From Fusibacter ferrireducens (GTDB lineage: Bacteria; Bacillota; Clostridia; Peptostreptococcales; Acidaminobacteraceae), in contig NZ_JADKNH010000007.1 of assembly GCF_015352425.1 (NCBI RefSeq), positions 62,001 through 126,000 of the forward strand: a stretch of DNA of 64,000 bases. Direction: 5' to 3'. Made by a program: the position numbers and the translations under genes. Below are positions 33,201-42,449 of this stretch, piece by piece (within the stretch, counting starts at the first letter, position 1; each line of letters opens with the position of its first letter). The notes under the pieces are model-generated. The model did no database searches. It was not told the origin of the DNA and worked only from the letters and a program-made list of their open reading frames with translations.

Positions 33201-36200
33201 ATGTTGTATACGGTAAAACTGAATCCTCATACATATCATTTCCATTGTATTCTATTAAACTTGCTCTCGGTTGATTCTCAAAGCCTGTTGAAAGACCAAA
33301 AGCGTTAAGGCCACTTCCAAAACCAAACCACTTGCCATCATTTCGCTTATAAACGAGTGCCATGCCATTACTCCAAATATATTCAGCGTTAGCAATTGAA
33401 GGTATTTTTTTAGCACTGCTATAACCCGAAAAATTGTTTAGAACATTATTAATATTCGGATTTAAACCACACTCGTCTACTTCTGTTGGAAGGGTCTCTG
33501 CAAAGTTAACCGTATTATTAACGGATGTGAAATAAGGGCCATATTGGCTCTTTTCATCCCCCTTAACGGTATTCCCTAGCCAATAAACTTCGCCTTGGCT
33601 AGTCAATAAGAAATATCGATCCTCAGCGGATGCACTCCCCCCTTCTATTTGAGTGACATTTGATAAAATTTTAGTAGGTTTCAATGCAAATGCAGATAAG
33701 AAAGAAGAATCTCGGTTCATCTTTGAGTTTGTTCCTGCAAAATATACATCCCCATTTTCAAGCCACCAAATTATGGCTCTATTAGAATTATATTTCATAC
33801 TTTTTTTAATTCTTGACGGGAAAAAATCATTTGTTGTGATCGTCACATTATCTGGCCACATACGTGATGTACTCATTTTTACTGTGTATGAATGATCACT
33901 GTATTCTGCTAATTCATTCCATGAGGCTACTGTATACTTTGGCGAATCTTCATCCAAAACAGGTCTATAATCCGTCGCATCTTTATCAAGATAACGCCCT
34001 ATATATTTTTTACCTGATATGATGTTGAAATTCACATTTAAAAAATCCTCGTAACCTTCATTCACCATCGTATTAAGTCTTGTTTCAAGGTCAAGAAGGT
34101 CTTGACCTTCATAATCCGTCATTACATCAATATCAATCTTCTTTTCATTAACCGCCATGAAGCTTACTGAGGGCTTATAATTGTCCACTGTGATCACTTG
34201 CTTTATTGCACCTGTTCTGTAATCCGCTTGTGTGATGAACTGTGGGATCGTCTCTTGTCCAAAAGTTTCTGTAACAGCTAGTGAAATCTCGTATTTGCCC
34301 ACTGAACCCACATTGAATTCAACTTGGTTATCTGCATAATCCTCTGTCGTCTTTAAAGCGACGCTGGATTCATCTGTAAAGAGACCATCATTATCAGAGT
34401 CAAAACGATAAGACCACACTCTGCGCTTTATAAAGTCGCCGTCTGTTGAGTCGGAGTGGTCGTAGACCATGATCTTGGCCATTCGGGTTCCATCTCTATG
34501 ATGAGGTTCTTCACTGCTCAAAAGCATGACTGGGGCTTCATCTGCTTGCACGTTGAGGATCTTCGTCTCTGTGTCGGATACGCCATAACTGTTTGTCCCT
34601 GTACAGGTGACAAGGTACTTGCCTTTTACTTTCATTAAAACGTCTATTTGACTGCCATAAGATGATACCATCTTGACATTGCTTTGAGGATTGGTCACAT
34701 CCATTGGCACAATCGTCCAGTGATAGTTTTCCCGCACTGGACTCACGAACTCTGTCAAGTTCGTGGCTTTAAGGGTGATTTTCCGATTTTCTTTATAAAA
34801 ATCCTTACTGTATATTTCTACATTAGGGGGTGTTGGAATCACTTTTATAAATGCACCGGTTTCACTTCTTGCGCCATCATCATCTGTAACCCCTAGTATC
34901 ACTTGATATAGGCCTGTCCACTTTAGATTAGGCATACAAAAAGATCGAGTATCCTCTTGATAGAATCCAATCTTAGGTATACTAAAGTCATATGAGACAA
35001 TATGACCATCGAAATCACGTGAATCTGCGCCAGAGATATAAACATTGCCCGTCATGGTTTCGCTTGGTGCTCTTATAATCGCCATTGGAGGCAGATTGTT
35101 ATTGGTTTTGTAAAGATAGGTAAAGCTTATTGCCAGAGGAGATTCTATTGTCCCACCACCTTTTAAAGTAACAATGGCCTTGCCTTCAAACAGCTGCGTT
35201 TTAGGGTTATCTATGTAGGGAATTGAAAAAATATGTGTCATGGTTTGATTAAGGCTTGGGTAAAAAAATTGGGATCTATTTTGATCTTTTTCATAGGTGG
35301 AGATTTGGAGTTCCACAGATAAAATATCACTTTGCTCTACGTTAGATATTTTGTTATTTAATGTGACTGGAACACTCACTAACTTTTGATTGTCCTCGAG
35401 CTTGATTTCTGATGGTGACGTTAGGATTGCCTCTGTTAAAGGTTCTAAGGTCTTCACAATGGTGATTCGAGTAGTTGCAGGTGCTTCAGATGGCACTTCA
35501 ACAGAAGTATTCCACCACGCTCTAAAACAGACTGCCGCAGTTGACAATTCCACTTCATATGTCCCAACTTCAAGACTGTTTTTAAATGGCGTTCCCGAAC
35601 TTGACTTAATCACCGTTGTCCACGTAGATGTGCCAACTTTTCTGTATTTCCATTTGTAAATAAGAGGGAGACTCTTATTGGGAAAGGTACTGTCAATTGC
35701 ATCAAGAGCGATATTTTGGCCTTCATTGAAGATATGCTCTGATCTAATAGCCCTTATACCATCCACAGTACCGTTAATTATTGGGTTGGGGATGCCTACG
35801 GGTTGTGCTGGAAAACCTAACGGTATCCCGTAATAATCCCTGTGTACAGCCGTAAGTGTGTCTGGATTCCAATCAATCCCCGAACCTAAAAATTCTGACT
35901 CTGTTTTCCATATTGTACCTTGGGGGATCAATTCACCATTTGCGCCAATGGAGATTGAGCCTTGTGGCACAGTATTGATTACTTTTGCAAAAACGGCATC
36001 TAGTTTAAGAACATTTTTTTTTGCAAAAAATTCAGCAATATTTACCCGATCTGCTGAGGTTTTATAGGTTTTCTCAAAAGCTTCGTAGATGGAGGGGATA
36101 CCTTCATTTTGGATGGTATTGTCGGGGCTCATGGGGACGTGGAAAAAGTTTTTCGCCCATGTTCGACCTTTCTCATCTTTGTATTCAAGAAAGTCATGAT

Positions 36201-36432
36201 TTCCCCCTAAAAAGTAAGCTTCATAATTCTTACCATTTTGTGTGAAATAGGCTTTAAAACCAACTGTTCTAAAGGCCGTGCCCGTGCTTACTGTTGGTGT
36301 ATCTGTTACGAAATCAAATGCGTTTGTTTCGTCGTTGTATGGATTGATTACATCGTCTTCTGAAAAATCAAGCGGCGTTATCAAATTTGTAAGCAACACT
36401 AATATTAAAAAAATGCTTAATTTTCTTTTCAT
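30280..36432 (-). CDS. Giant secreted PKD/RCC1-like surface protein
   Basis: 2050 residues with a signal peptide (MKRKLSIFLILVLLTNLITP). PKD-like and Ig-like strands recur: MAIIRAPSETMTGNVYISGA, SDNDGLFTDE, YDHSDSTDGDFIKRRVWSYR. Residues ~890-1050 look like RCC1-type propeller repeats: NGDVYFAGTNSK, QGEVYWLGNTVKG, DGKWFGFGSGLNAF. Further PKD-like parts follow (RRPIADFDIDYNYQTSNIGI; VVKTFEARGYWNHW). No sortase motif or membrane anchor, so anchoring likely depends on the SLH partner encoded 14 bases upstream. Expected to be exposed at the cell surface, role in adhesion or matrix. Confidence 0.8.
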   Translation of the reverse strand: MKRKLSIFLILVLLTNLITPLDFSEDDVINPYNDETNAFDFVTDTPTVSTGTAFRTVGFKAYFTQNGKNYEAYFLGGNHDFLEYKDEKGRTWAKNFFHVPMSPDNTIQNEGIPSIYEAFEKTYKTSADRVNIAEFFAKKNVLKLDAVFAKVINTVPQGSISIGANGELIPQGTIWKTESEFLGSGIDWNPDTLTAVHRDYYGIPLGFPAQPVGIPNPIINGTVDGIRAIRSEHIFNEGQNIALDAIDSTFPNKSLPLIYKWKYRKVGTSTWTTVIKSSSGTPFKNSLEVGTYEVELSTAAVCFRAWWNTSVEVPSEAPATTRITIVKTLEPLTEAILTSPSEIKLEDNQKLVSVPVTLNNKISNVEQSDILSVELQISTYEKDQNRSQFFYPSLNQTMTHIFSIPYIDNPKTQLFEGKAIVTLKGGGTIESPLAISFTYLYKTNNNLPPMAIIRAPSETMTGNVYISGADSRDFDGHIVSYDFSIPKIGFYQEDTRSFCMPNLKWTGLYQVILGVTDDDGARSETGAFIKVIPTPPNVEIYSKDFYKENRKITLKATNLTEFVSPVRENYHWTIVPMDVTNPQSNVKMVSSYGSQIDVLMKVKGKYLVTCTGTNSYGVSDTETKILNVQADEAPVMLLSSEEPHHRDGTRMAKIMVYDHSDSTDGDFIKRRVWSYRFDSDNDGLFTDESSVALKTTEDYADNQVEFNVGSVGKYEISLAVTETFGQETIPQFITQADYRTGAIKQVITVDNYKPSVSFMAVNEKKIDIDVMTDYEGQDLLDLETRLNTMVNEGYEDFLNVNFNIISGKKYIGRYLDKDATDYRPVLDEDSPKYTVASWNELAEYSDHSYTVKMSTSRMWPDNVTITTNDFFPSRIKKSMKYNSNRAIIWWLENGDVYFAGTNSKMNRDSSFLSAFALKPTKILSNVTQIEGGSASAEDRYFLLTSQGEVYWLGNTVKGDEKSQYGPYFTSVNNTVNFAETLPTEVDECGLNPNINNVLNNFSGYSSAKKIPSIANAEYIWSNGMALVYKRNDGKWFGFGSGLNAFGLSTGFENQPRASLIEYNGNDMYEDSVLPYTTSYYFDNQNTVTELKNLSDLDQTLGGIVKVEPNIVYAKNGMKYSIKETPFKLVGGEYFVNIEEIPKDGRVYETVFAYPNYDGTVSATIYYRLQVLDSTFEYHKIGTWEDPPNKERIAYLPNYSVSQILLEGVDRAPYLKYIDEPLTGGEYIVPKPIKHGTDIPVVNDVVVNKWLSSPNSTFFDYKYLSYFKTYTYSHKVEKSSLTYTELVRSGKDNDGDWEYEWQTFTGPGWDYYYDVTISDKVIQGVSPYQAGWKSYGVDASKITTSTHRAGAAKYLLYLAKNDSFKKVSKDIENYIKDEDMSVRVSTKASYVDDYAINPDLETNLRNLMNANTKGKQYGEDAIEQMVADILAENKVKLAPDGGTYVILGEDTISYEKFYRDYENDPKLSESSKVIHEKDYYKNSMGLSAYHNQTLSVPLTTFDKVGKYEIEYRATDKPSTNYRFAQYNRTSDPATLKVYVHRRPIADFDIDYNYQTSNIGINMKNQSYDPDHQGEWGNGIVKSTWAYRKKGDIQWTTGTPSTLNYKDAIEIALTVTDLEGATSSKVKSYTMPEETPLVLSCELRPERNEFDINAIPASESLRLTDILVNRALPHGIEISIKSDDGRINQKYTAYTNSNTSAYTDANGMRRWHDVIISLPEAYRDGGYKIEVKLKALKKVNGTSYQIKAGDQISETLGFNIITPVKISASITAQSGNAYALRGITGRYSKETTVKLFSGTSYEKAFSLPKTSATHQSNHLLDEATWLRDIQVTATDVVSGTGTSAPSGTYLARFETRTASGKRAVASVPFEYQPVVVKTFEARGYWNHWRGQTTLKGEVTTVEPHRFLSHECVIFEAVIQGEIEGALLRLSPELEAMTYWDKYNNVYRYEDDFHKRVYFPIHLKRVKQTAEGVLWQSEYALPYADSTQSYENQRLKPSYKATLYVIPKGVDWHGDYTTEGLIQMEIDDIDITGNIYDLLYIEPVRGNISERGQ

Positions 36433-36446
36433 CGTTTATCGACTCC

Positions 36447-37916
36447 TTAATTTGAGGGCATAACAGGGATAAAATCTGTAATATAATAATTATTAGCATA
36501 GTTAGGAGTACTGTGTTCCCATTCAACGCCACTATGCCCACCATAATCACCCACTAATGCTTCGAGGTCAATATAATACCATTGATCTACTTTAAGATTC
36601 ACAACGCCATCATTAAAATGTGTTTGAAACATTTCTGCTTTTTGACTTGGGGATTTAAAATAAAAATATAAACGTCCCCTCAATCTTTTACTCCCATCAG
36701 AGCTATTATAGAAAAGTTCTTTATCTGTTATAAACTGACTTTCCATGATTAAAGTATTATTTTGAATCGAATGAATTAAATTTTCAATTCTATCTTTTTT
36801 AGGATAATTTGTAGCAGAAACCCATTCAAGTGATTTTTGATAAGACTTCATATCCTCTCGATAATCATAATTGTAAAAAACCTTCATGGCTTCAATGCCG
36901 ATATTTATCATGGAATCCACACGTTCTTTTTTAGCTTCATAAGTAACATATCTTCCACCAGACCATTCCAAATTAATAAAATCATCATAGTAATAGTAAT
37001 CGTATAAAGATCCTGTAAAGACATTGTTCTCATGTTGCTTCAATTCTGTGATTACTTTTTCCGTATCAATGATAGGGTTACCATTTTCAAAAGGCATTTG
37101 AATACTCTTCTCACTTTCAACAGGAATTTTTAAATCAACAAAAACCCTAAATCCATTCTTTGTTTTTGTTGGATTCGCTCTCTTCCCCTTATCAATCACT
37201 CTTTCAATCACCACACACGAAGCACCACGCGTCATAAGTCCTTTGGCATCAAAGTGATTATCATTACCAGTAAACACCCCTTTTTGAAGCATTGAGTAAA
37301 CACTGTCTCTGTATGCGCTTTCAATTTGGTCATGGTCGAATATCACTTGGTCCAGTATTGAAGTGTAGCACTGGTCATACCGAACGCCCTCTTTGATTTG
37401 TAATGCTCTATAAAGAATGGCAGCGGCTTGCTCTCTTGTGATTTCACTTGTGGCATTAGTCATCGGTTCACCCATTTTCACAAGACCAAGTTCAAACGCT
37501 CTTTTCATGATGGGCATATCCCAAGTTTCACCCATGTTTACGCTTTGTACAGTTTCATTCATAGCTTTAAGCGTTAAGGATAGAAATTCAACATTGCTGA
37601 TCGCTTTGTCTGGTTTGAACGTGCCATCGGGATAACCCGAGATCACGCCTTGATTCACAAGTGATTTCACAAAGGTTTCTGACCAGTGACCTTGGATGTC
37701 TGTTGGCAATGCATCTGCATAACTTTGTGGCGCCACAACCACAGCACTTGATATGAATAATACAATGCTGAGCACTGGTAAAATCAAGTGCGCTCTATAA
37801 GAAAAGCGTTTTTTGGATGCTTCAGTCATTTGTAAATCTGCTTTCATTGTCATTCTTGTCATTTTTGTCATTCTTATCATTCTTATCTTGCCTATTTCTC
37901 TTATCTTTTTTTTCAT
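36447..37916 (-). CDS. SLH-domain surface protein
   Basis: Two or three SLH repeats: LPTDIQGHWSETFVKSLVNQ, GVISGYPDGTFKPDKAISNV, then ATSEITREQAAAILYRALQI and KGVFTGNDNHFDAKGLMTRG. SLH domains bind pyruvylated secondary wall polymer. The rest (~residues 250-489) is unknown. A membrane/signal stretch LILPVLSIVLFISSAVVVAP ends in a likely cleavage site SYADA. The N-terminus is odd: a run of in-frame 9-bp repeats encodes R-M-I-R-M-T-K-M-T. I chose 37916 because GGAGTGGA precedes it; a start at the internal MKADLQM is also possible. Operon with the giant protein. Confidence 0.85.
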   Translation of the reverse strand: MKKKIREIGKIRMIRMTKMTRMTMKADLQMTEASKKRFSYRAHLILPVLSIVLFISSAVVVAPQSYADALPTDIQGHWSETFVKSLVNQGVISGYPDGTFKPDKAISNVEFLSLTLKAMNETVQSVNMGETWDMPIMKRAFELGLVKMGEPMTNATSEITREQAAAILYRALQIKEGVRYDQCYTSILDQVIFDHDQIESAYRDSVYSMLQKGVFTGNDNHFDAKGLMTRGASCVVIERVIDKGKRANPTKTKNGFRVFVDLKIPVESEKSIQMPFENGNPIIDTEKVITELKQHENNVFTGSLYDYYYYDDFINLEWSGGRYVTYEAKKERVDSMINIGIEAMKVFYNYDYREDMKSYQKSLEWVSATNYPKKDRIENLIHSIQNNTLIMESQFITDKELFYNSSDGSKRLRGRLYFYFKSPSQKAEMFQTHFNDGVVNLKVDQWYYIDLEALVGDYGGHSGVEWEHSTPNYANNYYITDFIPVMPSN

Positions 37917-37999
37917 TTTCCACTCCATTTTCATCACATTTTAGATTCTAATCGTCTTTTTATCTTCTCTTGAATTCTCATTTTGGACACGCCAAAAAA

Positions 38000-38022
38000 A
38001 GAGATGTCATACAAACATCTCT
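38000..38022 (-). terminator. Terminator after the first 48-residue gene
   Basis: AGAGATGT...ACATCTCT hairpin; on the minus strand followed by TTTTTTTGG. It is 9 bases after the stop of the small gene. Confidence 0.8.
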
Positions 38023-38030
38023 ATAAGATA

Positions 38031-38177
38031 CTATTCCTTGTGAATGTGTTTATGTATGTCTGAATTTATGTCTACAAATGGCGTTTTACCTTCATCTTCG
38101 ATCCATTTCTCTCTTTTATAACATATATTTTCCATGATCAATATTTTAAATTTTTCTTCCATATACGCCCTTGCCAT
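38031..38177 (-). CDS. 48-residue protein, copy 1
   Basis: Short gene from the ATG at 38177 preceded by GGGAG. Product begins MARAYMEEKFKILIMENICY, then KREKWIEDEGKTPF and a His-rich end (DIHKHIHKE). An ATG 42 bases earlier extends the frame but lacks a ribosome site and is not conserved in copy 2. The paralogue 485 bases away shares the first 21 residues exactly and IEDEG; both end HIHK. Charged, no membrane segment, no motif known to me. Conservation of frame and start argues for a real protein. Confidence 0.7.
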   Translation of the reverse strand: MARAYMEEKFKILIMENICYKREKWIEDEGKTPFVDINSDIHKHIHKE

Positions 38178-38515
38178 CTCTACTCCCTTTTTAATCACAT
38201 TTTTTATCACATGCGCCATATGGTTGTGTTATTACCATTGTCATTTGGTAATCAGTGTGCTTTTTAAAGTATATCTCAAAATGTTACAATAAATCAATAA
38301 CTGTTTAACAATTTTTTACAATCATTTTCCCTAAAATATTCTCCAATGTTTATCCCCACAACTTAGTGTTTTATTTTGGCTATTTAAAATAATATTCTGA
38401 AGGTCTTACGCTTTTTTCATCGCAATTTAGATTATAAAAATCTATTACATCTACCTTTGATCTTTAATTTTAGACACGCTTAAAAATAATTTCGCACAAG
38501 CATCTCTATAAGATT

Positions 38516-38662
38516 CTATTTTTTATGAATATGTCTACAGATATCTGGCTTTATGCCCATAAACAGATTTGTCCCTTCATCCTCAATCCGTTCTTCTCCT
38601 TTATAACATATATTTTCCATGATCAGTATTTTAAATTTTTCTTCCATATATGCTCTTGCCAT
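38516..38662 (-). CDS. 48-residue protein, copy 2
   Basis: From the ATG at 38662 with AGGAGGCG upstream, the better ribosome site of the two. Product MARAYMEEKFKILIMENICY then KGEERIEDEGTNLFMGIK and ending ICRHIHKK. Differences to copy 1 are concentrated after residue 21 and include mostly non-synonymous changes there, hinting at divergence in the C-terminal half. Upstream is an AT-rich region of about 150 bases shared with copy 1. Confidence 0.7.
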   Translation of the reverse strand: MARAYMEEKFKILIMENICYKGEERIEDEGTNLFMGIKPDICRHIHKK

Positions 38663-39030
38663 CTTTACGCCTCCTTTTGATCTCATCTTTTTTACAACCT
38701 TTACATAATCTCATTATCACCATTGTCGATTAATAACAATTATGTTTTTTTAAGTATATCACAAGTTGTTACAATAAATCAACAATTTTTTAACATTTTT
38801 TTACATTTCGTTTCCTTATTCTTCTCTCCGATTTGGATGAAAGAACATTTAACTGTGAATGCACATTATTCAATACACGTCTTTATGATTATAACAAATC
38901 TATATCAAGCAATATTTTAGGCACATACCACTACCTTAAGACCATTTTTGATGACAATTTTTCCAATTGATACTTCAGTAAAATCTTTCAGCTCATTCTT
39001 ATTGTTCTAACTTGTTGTGTTAAATAGAAG

Positions 39031-39071
39031 AAATCCGTTGAACACATCATATCTATCTGTTCAACGGATTT
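39031..39071. terminator. Strong inverted repeat downstream of ClC gene
   Basis: AAATCCGTTGAACA and TGTTCAACGGATTT, perfect 14-bp arms, 13-base loop. Probably terminates the minus-strand ClC transcript. The flanking bases 38819-39030 and 39072-39244 show no gene or other structure I can support. Confidence 0.85.
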
Positions 39072-39244
39072 CTATCATAAATTTCATTCTTTTATAGCAC
39101 ACTCTAAATATGTTTGCATAAAATAGAATGTACCCGATTTCTACTTTGCATAAAAAATTATGTGCATCAGTGCTTTTATGGGGTAAATCATTACTGAGCA
39201 AAAACTAAACTTTAAAAACACCTTAACCCTAAACGCTTCTCTGC

Positions 39245-40792
39245 TTAACTGTTCATCTTATCTAAGGATTTTCGATTCTGCCATTCATTGTTAATATCTG
39301 TTAGAATGAACATGTAATCTCCCGCCTTTAGGAGCGTATTTCCATTGGGAATGAACTCTTTCTCACCACGTTTGATACTCACTAACAAACAATTTCTAGG
39401 CCAAGGCACATCACGTACAGCCTTATCTTCAAAAATAGAATTATGGCACACAACCCTTTCAATGACAATTTTTTTAGAGTGTTCTTCATGTGCATCATGT
39501 TTATGTCCAGCAGTGAGATTGTCCAAAAGTGCGTCATAAATAGGTGGACTCTTCAATTGATCTGCTATGATAACTGCTCCCATTGAAACAATCGTCAACG
39601 ATAACATATGGCTTAATGAACCTGTCATTTCCATAATTAAGACTATCCCAGTTATTGGCGCACGCACAATCGCCGCGAAAAATCCTGCCATCGCCAGAAT
39701 AATGACATTGTCAAAAAGAGCGGGCGATAAACCAAAATATAGAATACTAATCTTCGCAAAAATAGCGCCTATTGTAGCGCCGAGTACTAAGAGCGGAAAG
39801 AATATCCCGCCCGGTGCACCTGATCCGAAACTAATCATTGAAAATATAAATTTTAAAACCAATAAAATAATCAAAAATGGAATTCCGGAATCTGGTGACA
39901 AAAGTGTGAACATATGATGACCACTTCCTAAAATGTTAGGAAAGTAGAGACCAACAAGTCCTGCACAGACAAATGGTACAACGATTCTATTGTTATCTTT
40001 TAAAAAAGGCACTTTTTGATACAATTTTTGTGAATAAATCAAAATGGTATTATAAAATGCACCCAAGATGCCAACTACAATACTCAAAACAATGACGAGC
40101 CAATACTCCTGTAAACCCAATAATCCCGTCACTTCCAAATGGAATACTGGTTCTAGACCAAAGAAATTTTTAGAAATAAAATCGGCCACAACTGCGGCAC
40201 CCATTGTCGATAGAAGAATTATAGGTGAAAAATATTTGAAAATCTCTTCAAGAGCGAACATAACACCTGCAAGGGGTGCATTGAATGCTGCTGCAAGACC
40301 AGCGCTAGCACCACTGGCTATTAAAATTTTTCGTTCCATGCGACTCTTGCCTGTTTTATTACCAATACCTTCTGCAACGCTTGCACCTAACTGTATAGAT
40401 GGCCCTTCACGTCCAAGCGAAAGTCCTCCTAAGATTGCTAACGTGCCCCCTGCAAATTTACACAAAAGAGTACTCAACCAATTTTGATCAAAATACCCTA
40501 TTAAAATACCTTTAACTTGAGGAATCCCGCTCCCACGAATCATCTTATTTTTTTGGGTCAAATAGGATAACAAAAAACCTGCCAATATGAGTACTACAAA
40601 TAGTATTGGAATAAATTTAATGTGTTCACCTACATATTTATACATGCTAAATGCATAATTTTCAGCTTTTGTTAAAATAAGCCTGTAAAAAACAACTATG
40701 CCGCCAGCCAGTGCACCAATTAAAATACTCTGCAATACCATCGGAATTCTTCTAGCATTGTGCGAGGTAATGCTCTCATAATTGTTACCCAT
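39245..40792 (-). CDS. ClC-type chloride channel/transporter with TrkA_C domain
   Basis: 515 residues. Conserved ClC filter motifs: IRGSGIPQVKGI (GSGIP), LSLGREGPSIQLGASVAEG (G[K/R]EGP with the gating Glu) and GSGAPGGIFFPLLVLGAT (GxFxP), then PITGIVLIMEMTG. The gating glutamate is retained, so it may be a Cl-/H+ exchanger. After the membrane part, residues ~435-505 are a cytoplasmic TrkA_C (RCK-C) domain (PWPRNCLLVSIKRGEKEFIP; NTLLKAGDYMFILTDI) that could bind a ligand. The same combination is common in Firmicutes. Monocistronic. Confidence 0.92.
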   Translation of the reverse strand: MGNNYESITSHNARRIPMVLQSILIGALAGGIVVFYRLILTKAENYAFSMYKYVGEHIKFIPILFVVLILAGFLLSYLTQKNKMIRGSGIPQVKGILIGYFDQNWLSTLLCKFAGGTLAILGGLSLGREGPSIQLGASVAEGIGNKTGKSRMERKILIASGASAGLAAAFNAPLAGVMFALEEIFKYFSPIILLSTMGAAVVADFISKNFFGLEPVFHLEVTGLLGLQEYWLVIVLSIVVGILGAFYNTILIYSQKLYQKVPFLKDNNRIVVPFVCAGLVGLYFPNILGSGHHMFTLLSPDSGIPFLIILLVLKFIFSMISFGSGAPGGIFFPLLVLGATIGAIFAKISILYFGLSPALFDNVIILAMAGFFAAIVRAPITGIVLIMEMTGSLSHMLSLTIVSMGAVIIADQLKSPPIYDALLDNLTAGHKHDAHEEHSKKIVIERVVCHNSIFEDKAVRDVPWPRNCLLVSIKRGEKEFIPNGNTLLKAGDYMFILTDINNEWQNRKSLDKMNS

Positions 40793-40861
40793 CTCTACAC
40801 CTCTTAAATGATCATAATGATTATTTCAATATCATTATACACTATGAGTATATGCTATGCA

Positions 40862-41728
40862 TTATAATTTATTTGCTATTTTTTCAACCTCATACGCAGA
40901 TTGAGTTAATTCTTCCATATCCTGAGCCACTTCTTCAGACGCTTTTAATTGCTGATCTCCCAATACCAATGTCTCTTCTATAGCACTCATGATATCGCTG
41001 GTTTCTTGCCTAATTGAAACCAGTGTTTCTTTAATATTATCCACAGCAAGAACACTCTCATCCGCCATTTTTCTAATTTCTTGCGCAACTACAGCAAATC
41101 CTCGTCCTTGCTCGCCAGCACGAGCAGCTTCTATGGCTGCATTAAGCCCAAGTAAATTCGAATTGCCTGCAACTGAACTCACAAATTTTAGAATTTCATC
41201 GGTTCTATTAATGCCCTCAATCACACGATTTCCCTTTTCTTTTAAAGTCCCAATATTATTAGAAAGTACTCTCGCAGAAGATGCAAGTTCCTCCATCATA
41301 GCAGTGGTTTTTTCTGTCCCATCTGTGATGGCTTGAGCCGATTCATGTAACGTATTCTGAACCTCTAGGGTCATTACCAGAATAATGGCGCCAATAAGTA
41401 TGCCATCTTTAATAACTGGTTTTCCAATAGATTTAATTGGAATTCCAAATCTTTCTCTTGGAACCAAATGCATATAGTCTTTTTGGGATTTGAGAACTTT
41501 ATCCACAGCGCTATTAGGAACAGCTTTATTACCTTCTTTTAGACCTAGATCAAAACTTTTAGCAGGAATATATTTGACAATATTACCATCTTTATCCCCT
41601 ATAACAACACTACAATCAATTGGAAATAAAGATAAATACATCTCTGCAGCATTCATCAATGCTTTGATATCTTCAGAGTGATTATTTTCTTGACTTGATA
41701 CCTGATTAAAAACTTGATTTGTACTCAT
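40862..41728 (-). CDS. Soluble methyl-accepting chemotaxis protein
   Basis: 288 residues from the ATG at 41728. N-terminal ~110 residues form a sensory domain ([40 protein letters not shown]) without membrane helices, so cytoplasmic. The signalling domain has the conserved hairpin tip [37 protein letters not shown] and VDNIKETL. Short compared with classical MCPs, with no adaptation end visible. It lies alone. Confidence 0.9.
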   Translation of the reverse strand: MSTNQVFNQVSSQENNHSEDIKALMNAAEMYLSLFPIDCSVVIGDKDGNIVKYIPAKSFDLGLKEGNKAVPNSAVDKVLKSQKDYMHLVPRERFGIPIKSIGKPVIKDGILIGAIILVMTLEVQNTLHESAQAITDGTEKTTAMMEELASSARVLSNNIGTLKEKGNRVIEGINRTDEILKFVSSVAGNSNLLGLNAAIEAARAGEQGRGFAVVAQEIRKMADESVLAVDNIKETLVSIRQETSDIMSAIEETLVLGDQQLKASEEVAQDMEELTQSAYEVEKIANKL

Positions 41729-41976
41729 AAATAATTCTCCCCCCATTATTATGATTTCAGCTGCCCTCCAAAAACTTTATTATCTCTGAGTCAAATATAA
41801 AGTATTCGTATAGGCACACTTGTTTTCAAAATTTTACCATACCCAAATTGTCTGAAAAAGGTCGATTAATTGACTTAATTCATTTTCTACAGGATTTATC
41901 GCATTTTTTATAGCCATTGCATTATCCTTCGCCCTCCAATACGATTGCATCTTATCGGGTTTACTCATAAAAAGAA

Positions 41977-42153
41977 TTTAATCGCACCACTGTTGAAATT
42001 GTATTTGCAACTTACGAACAGACCCTTTATCTAAATATTGAGGAAGGGTATCCTCTATTATGCATTACAACTTGCCCAGTAGATGCTAATAACAAACAGA
42101 TTCACAGTTCTCGCCATTTTACAGTGGGAGACAGATTCAAATTTACCATATAA
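41977..42153 (+). pseudogene. Fragment of a UTRA-domain (GntR/HutC-type) regulator
   Basis: 58 codons open to a stop at 42151, with no start codon and no ribosome site. The peptide runs FNRTTVEIVFATYEQTLYL, NIEEGYPLLCITTCPVDANN, IHSSRHFTVGDRFKFTI, the end of a UTRA ligand domain (L.I..G.P.L.I....D..g..I..S......DRF.F). The DNA-binding part is absent, and a MITE-like element follows directly. A remnant of a lost regulator. Confidence 0.75.
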
Positions 42154-42154
42154 A

Positions 42155-42272
42155 GTTAGGGTGTCAAATCCAAAAGTTGAGCAACCCTCTACCTTATGAT
42201 GTCTTTTACGGGAGGTACACGATACAGCATAGGGTAGAGGGTTAATGCGAAACTGACTTTTGACACCCTAAC
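42155..42272. mobile_element. MITE-like element with terminal inverted repeats
   Basis: 118 bp with ends GTTAGGGTGTCAAA / TTTGACACCCTAAC and subterminal inverted CAACCCTCTACC / GGTAGAGGGTT. The flanks share CCATATA on both sides, a candidate target-site duplication. No ORF inside. Inserted at the 3' end of the UTRA fragment. Confidence 0.75.
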
Positions 42273-42303
42273 CATATAGAATAATAACCCGCACTTTAAA
42301 TCG

Positions 42304-42362
42304 CAAAAAAATAAGGCACCCTCGCAAATCTATGGAGCTAGATGAGCAAGAGTGCCTTTTTT
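42304..42362. terminator. Terminator downstream of the YczE-like gene
   Basis: AAGGCACcCT...AGaGTGCCTT with T runs on both strands. Suits the minus-strand YczE-like gene ending at 42450. Confidence 0.75.
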
Positions 42363-42449
42363 CTATAGACAAGATTATTTTTCATAAATATATGCAATTG
42401 AAGCCACGAAACAGCACTTATTTATAATACGCTCCAAGGTTCATCACTA

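Larger units (their letters stand above)
38016..38818. repeat. Tandem duplication of a small-gene cassette (485-bp period)
   Basis: Copies at about 38016-38331 and 38501-38818 share 3' flank (CATCTCTATAAGAT), the 48-codon gene, ribosome site and an AT-rich upstream region containing GTTACAATAAATCAA followed by AACAATTTTTTA. Identity is high in the coding half and in the upstream block, lower in the gene's last third. Confidence 0.85.

Noticed and set aside
41830-41970. 44-codon minus-strand frame near the MCP gene (MSKPDKMQSYWRAKDNAM...)
   Set aside because: No ribosome site or promoter and no recognised family; more likely degraded sequence next to the UTRA remnant.
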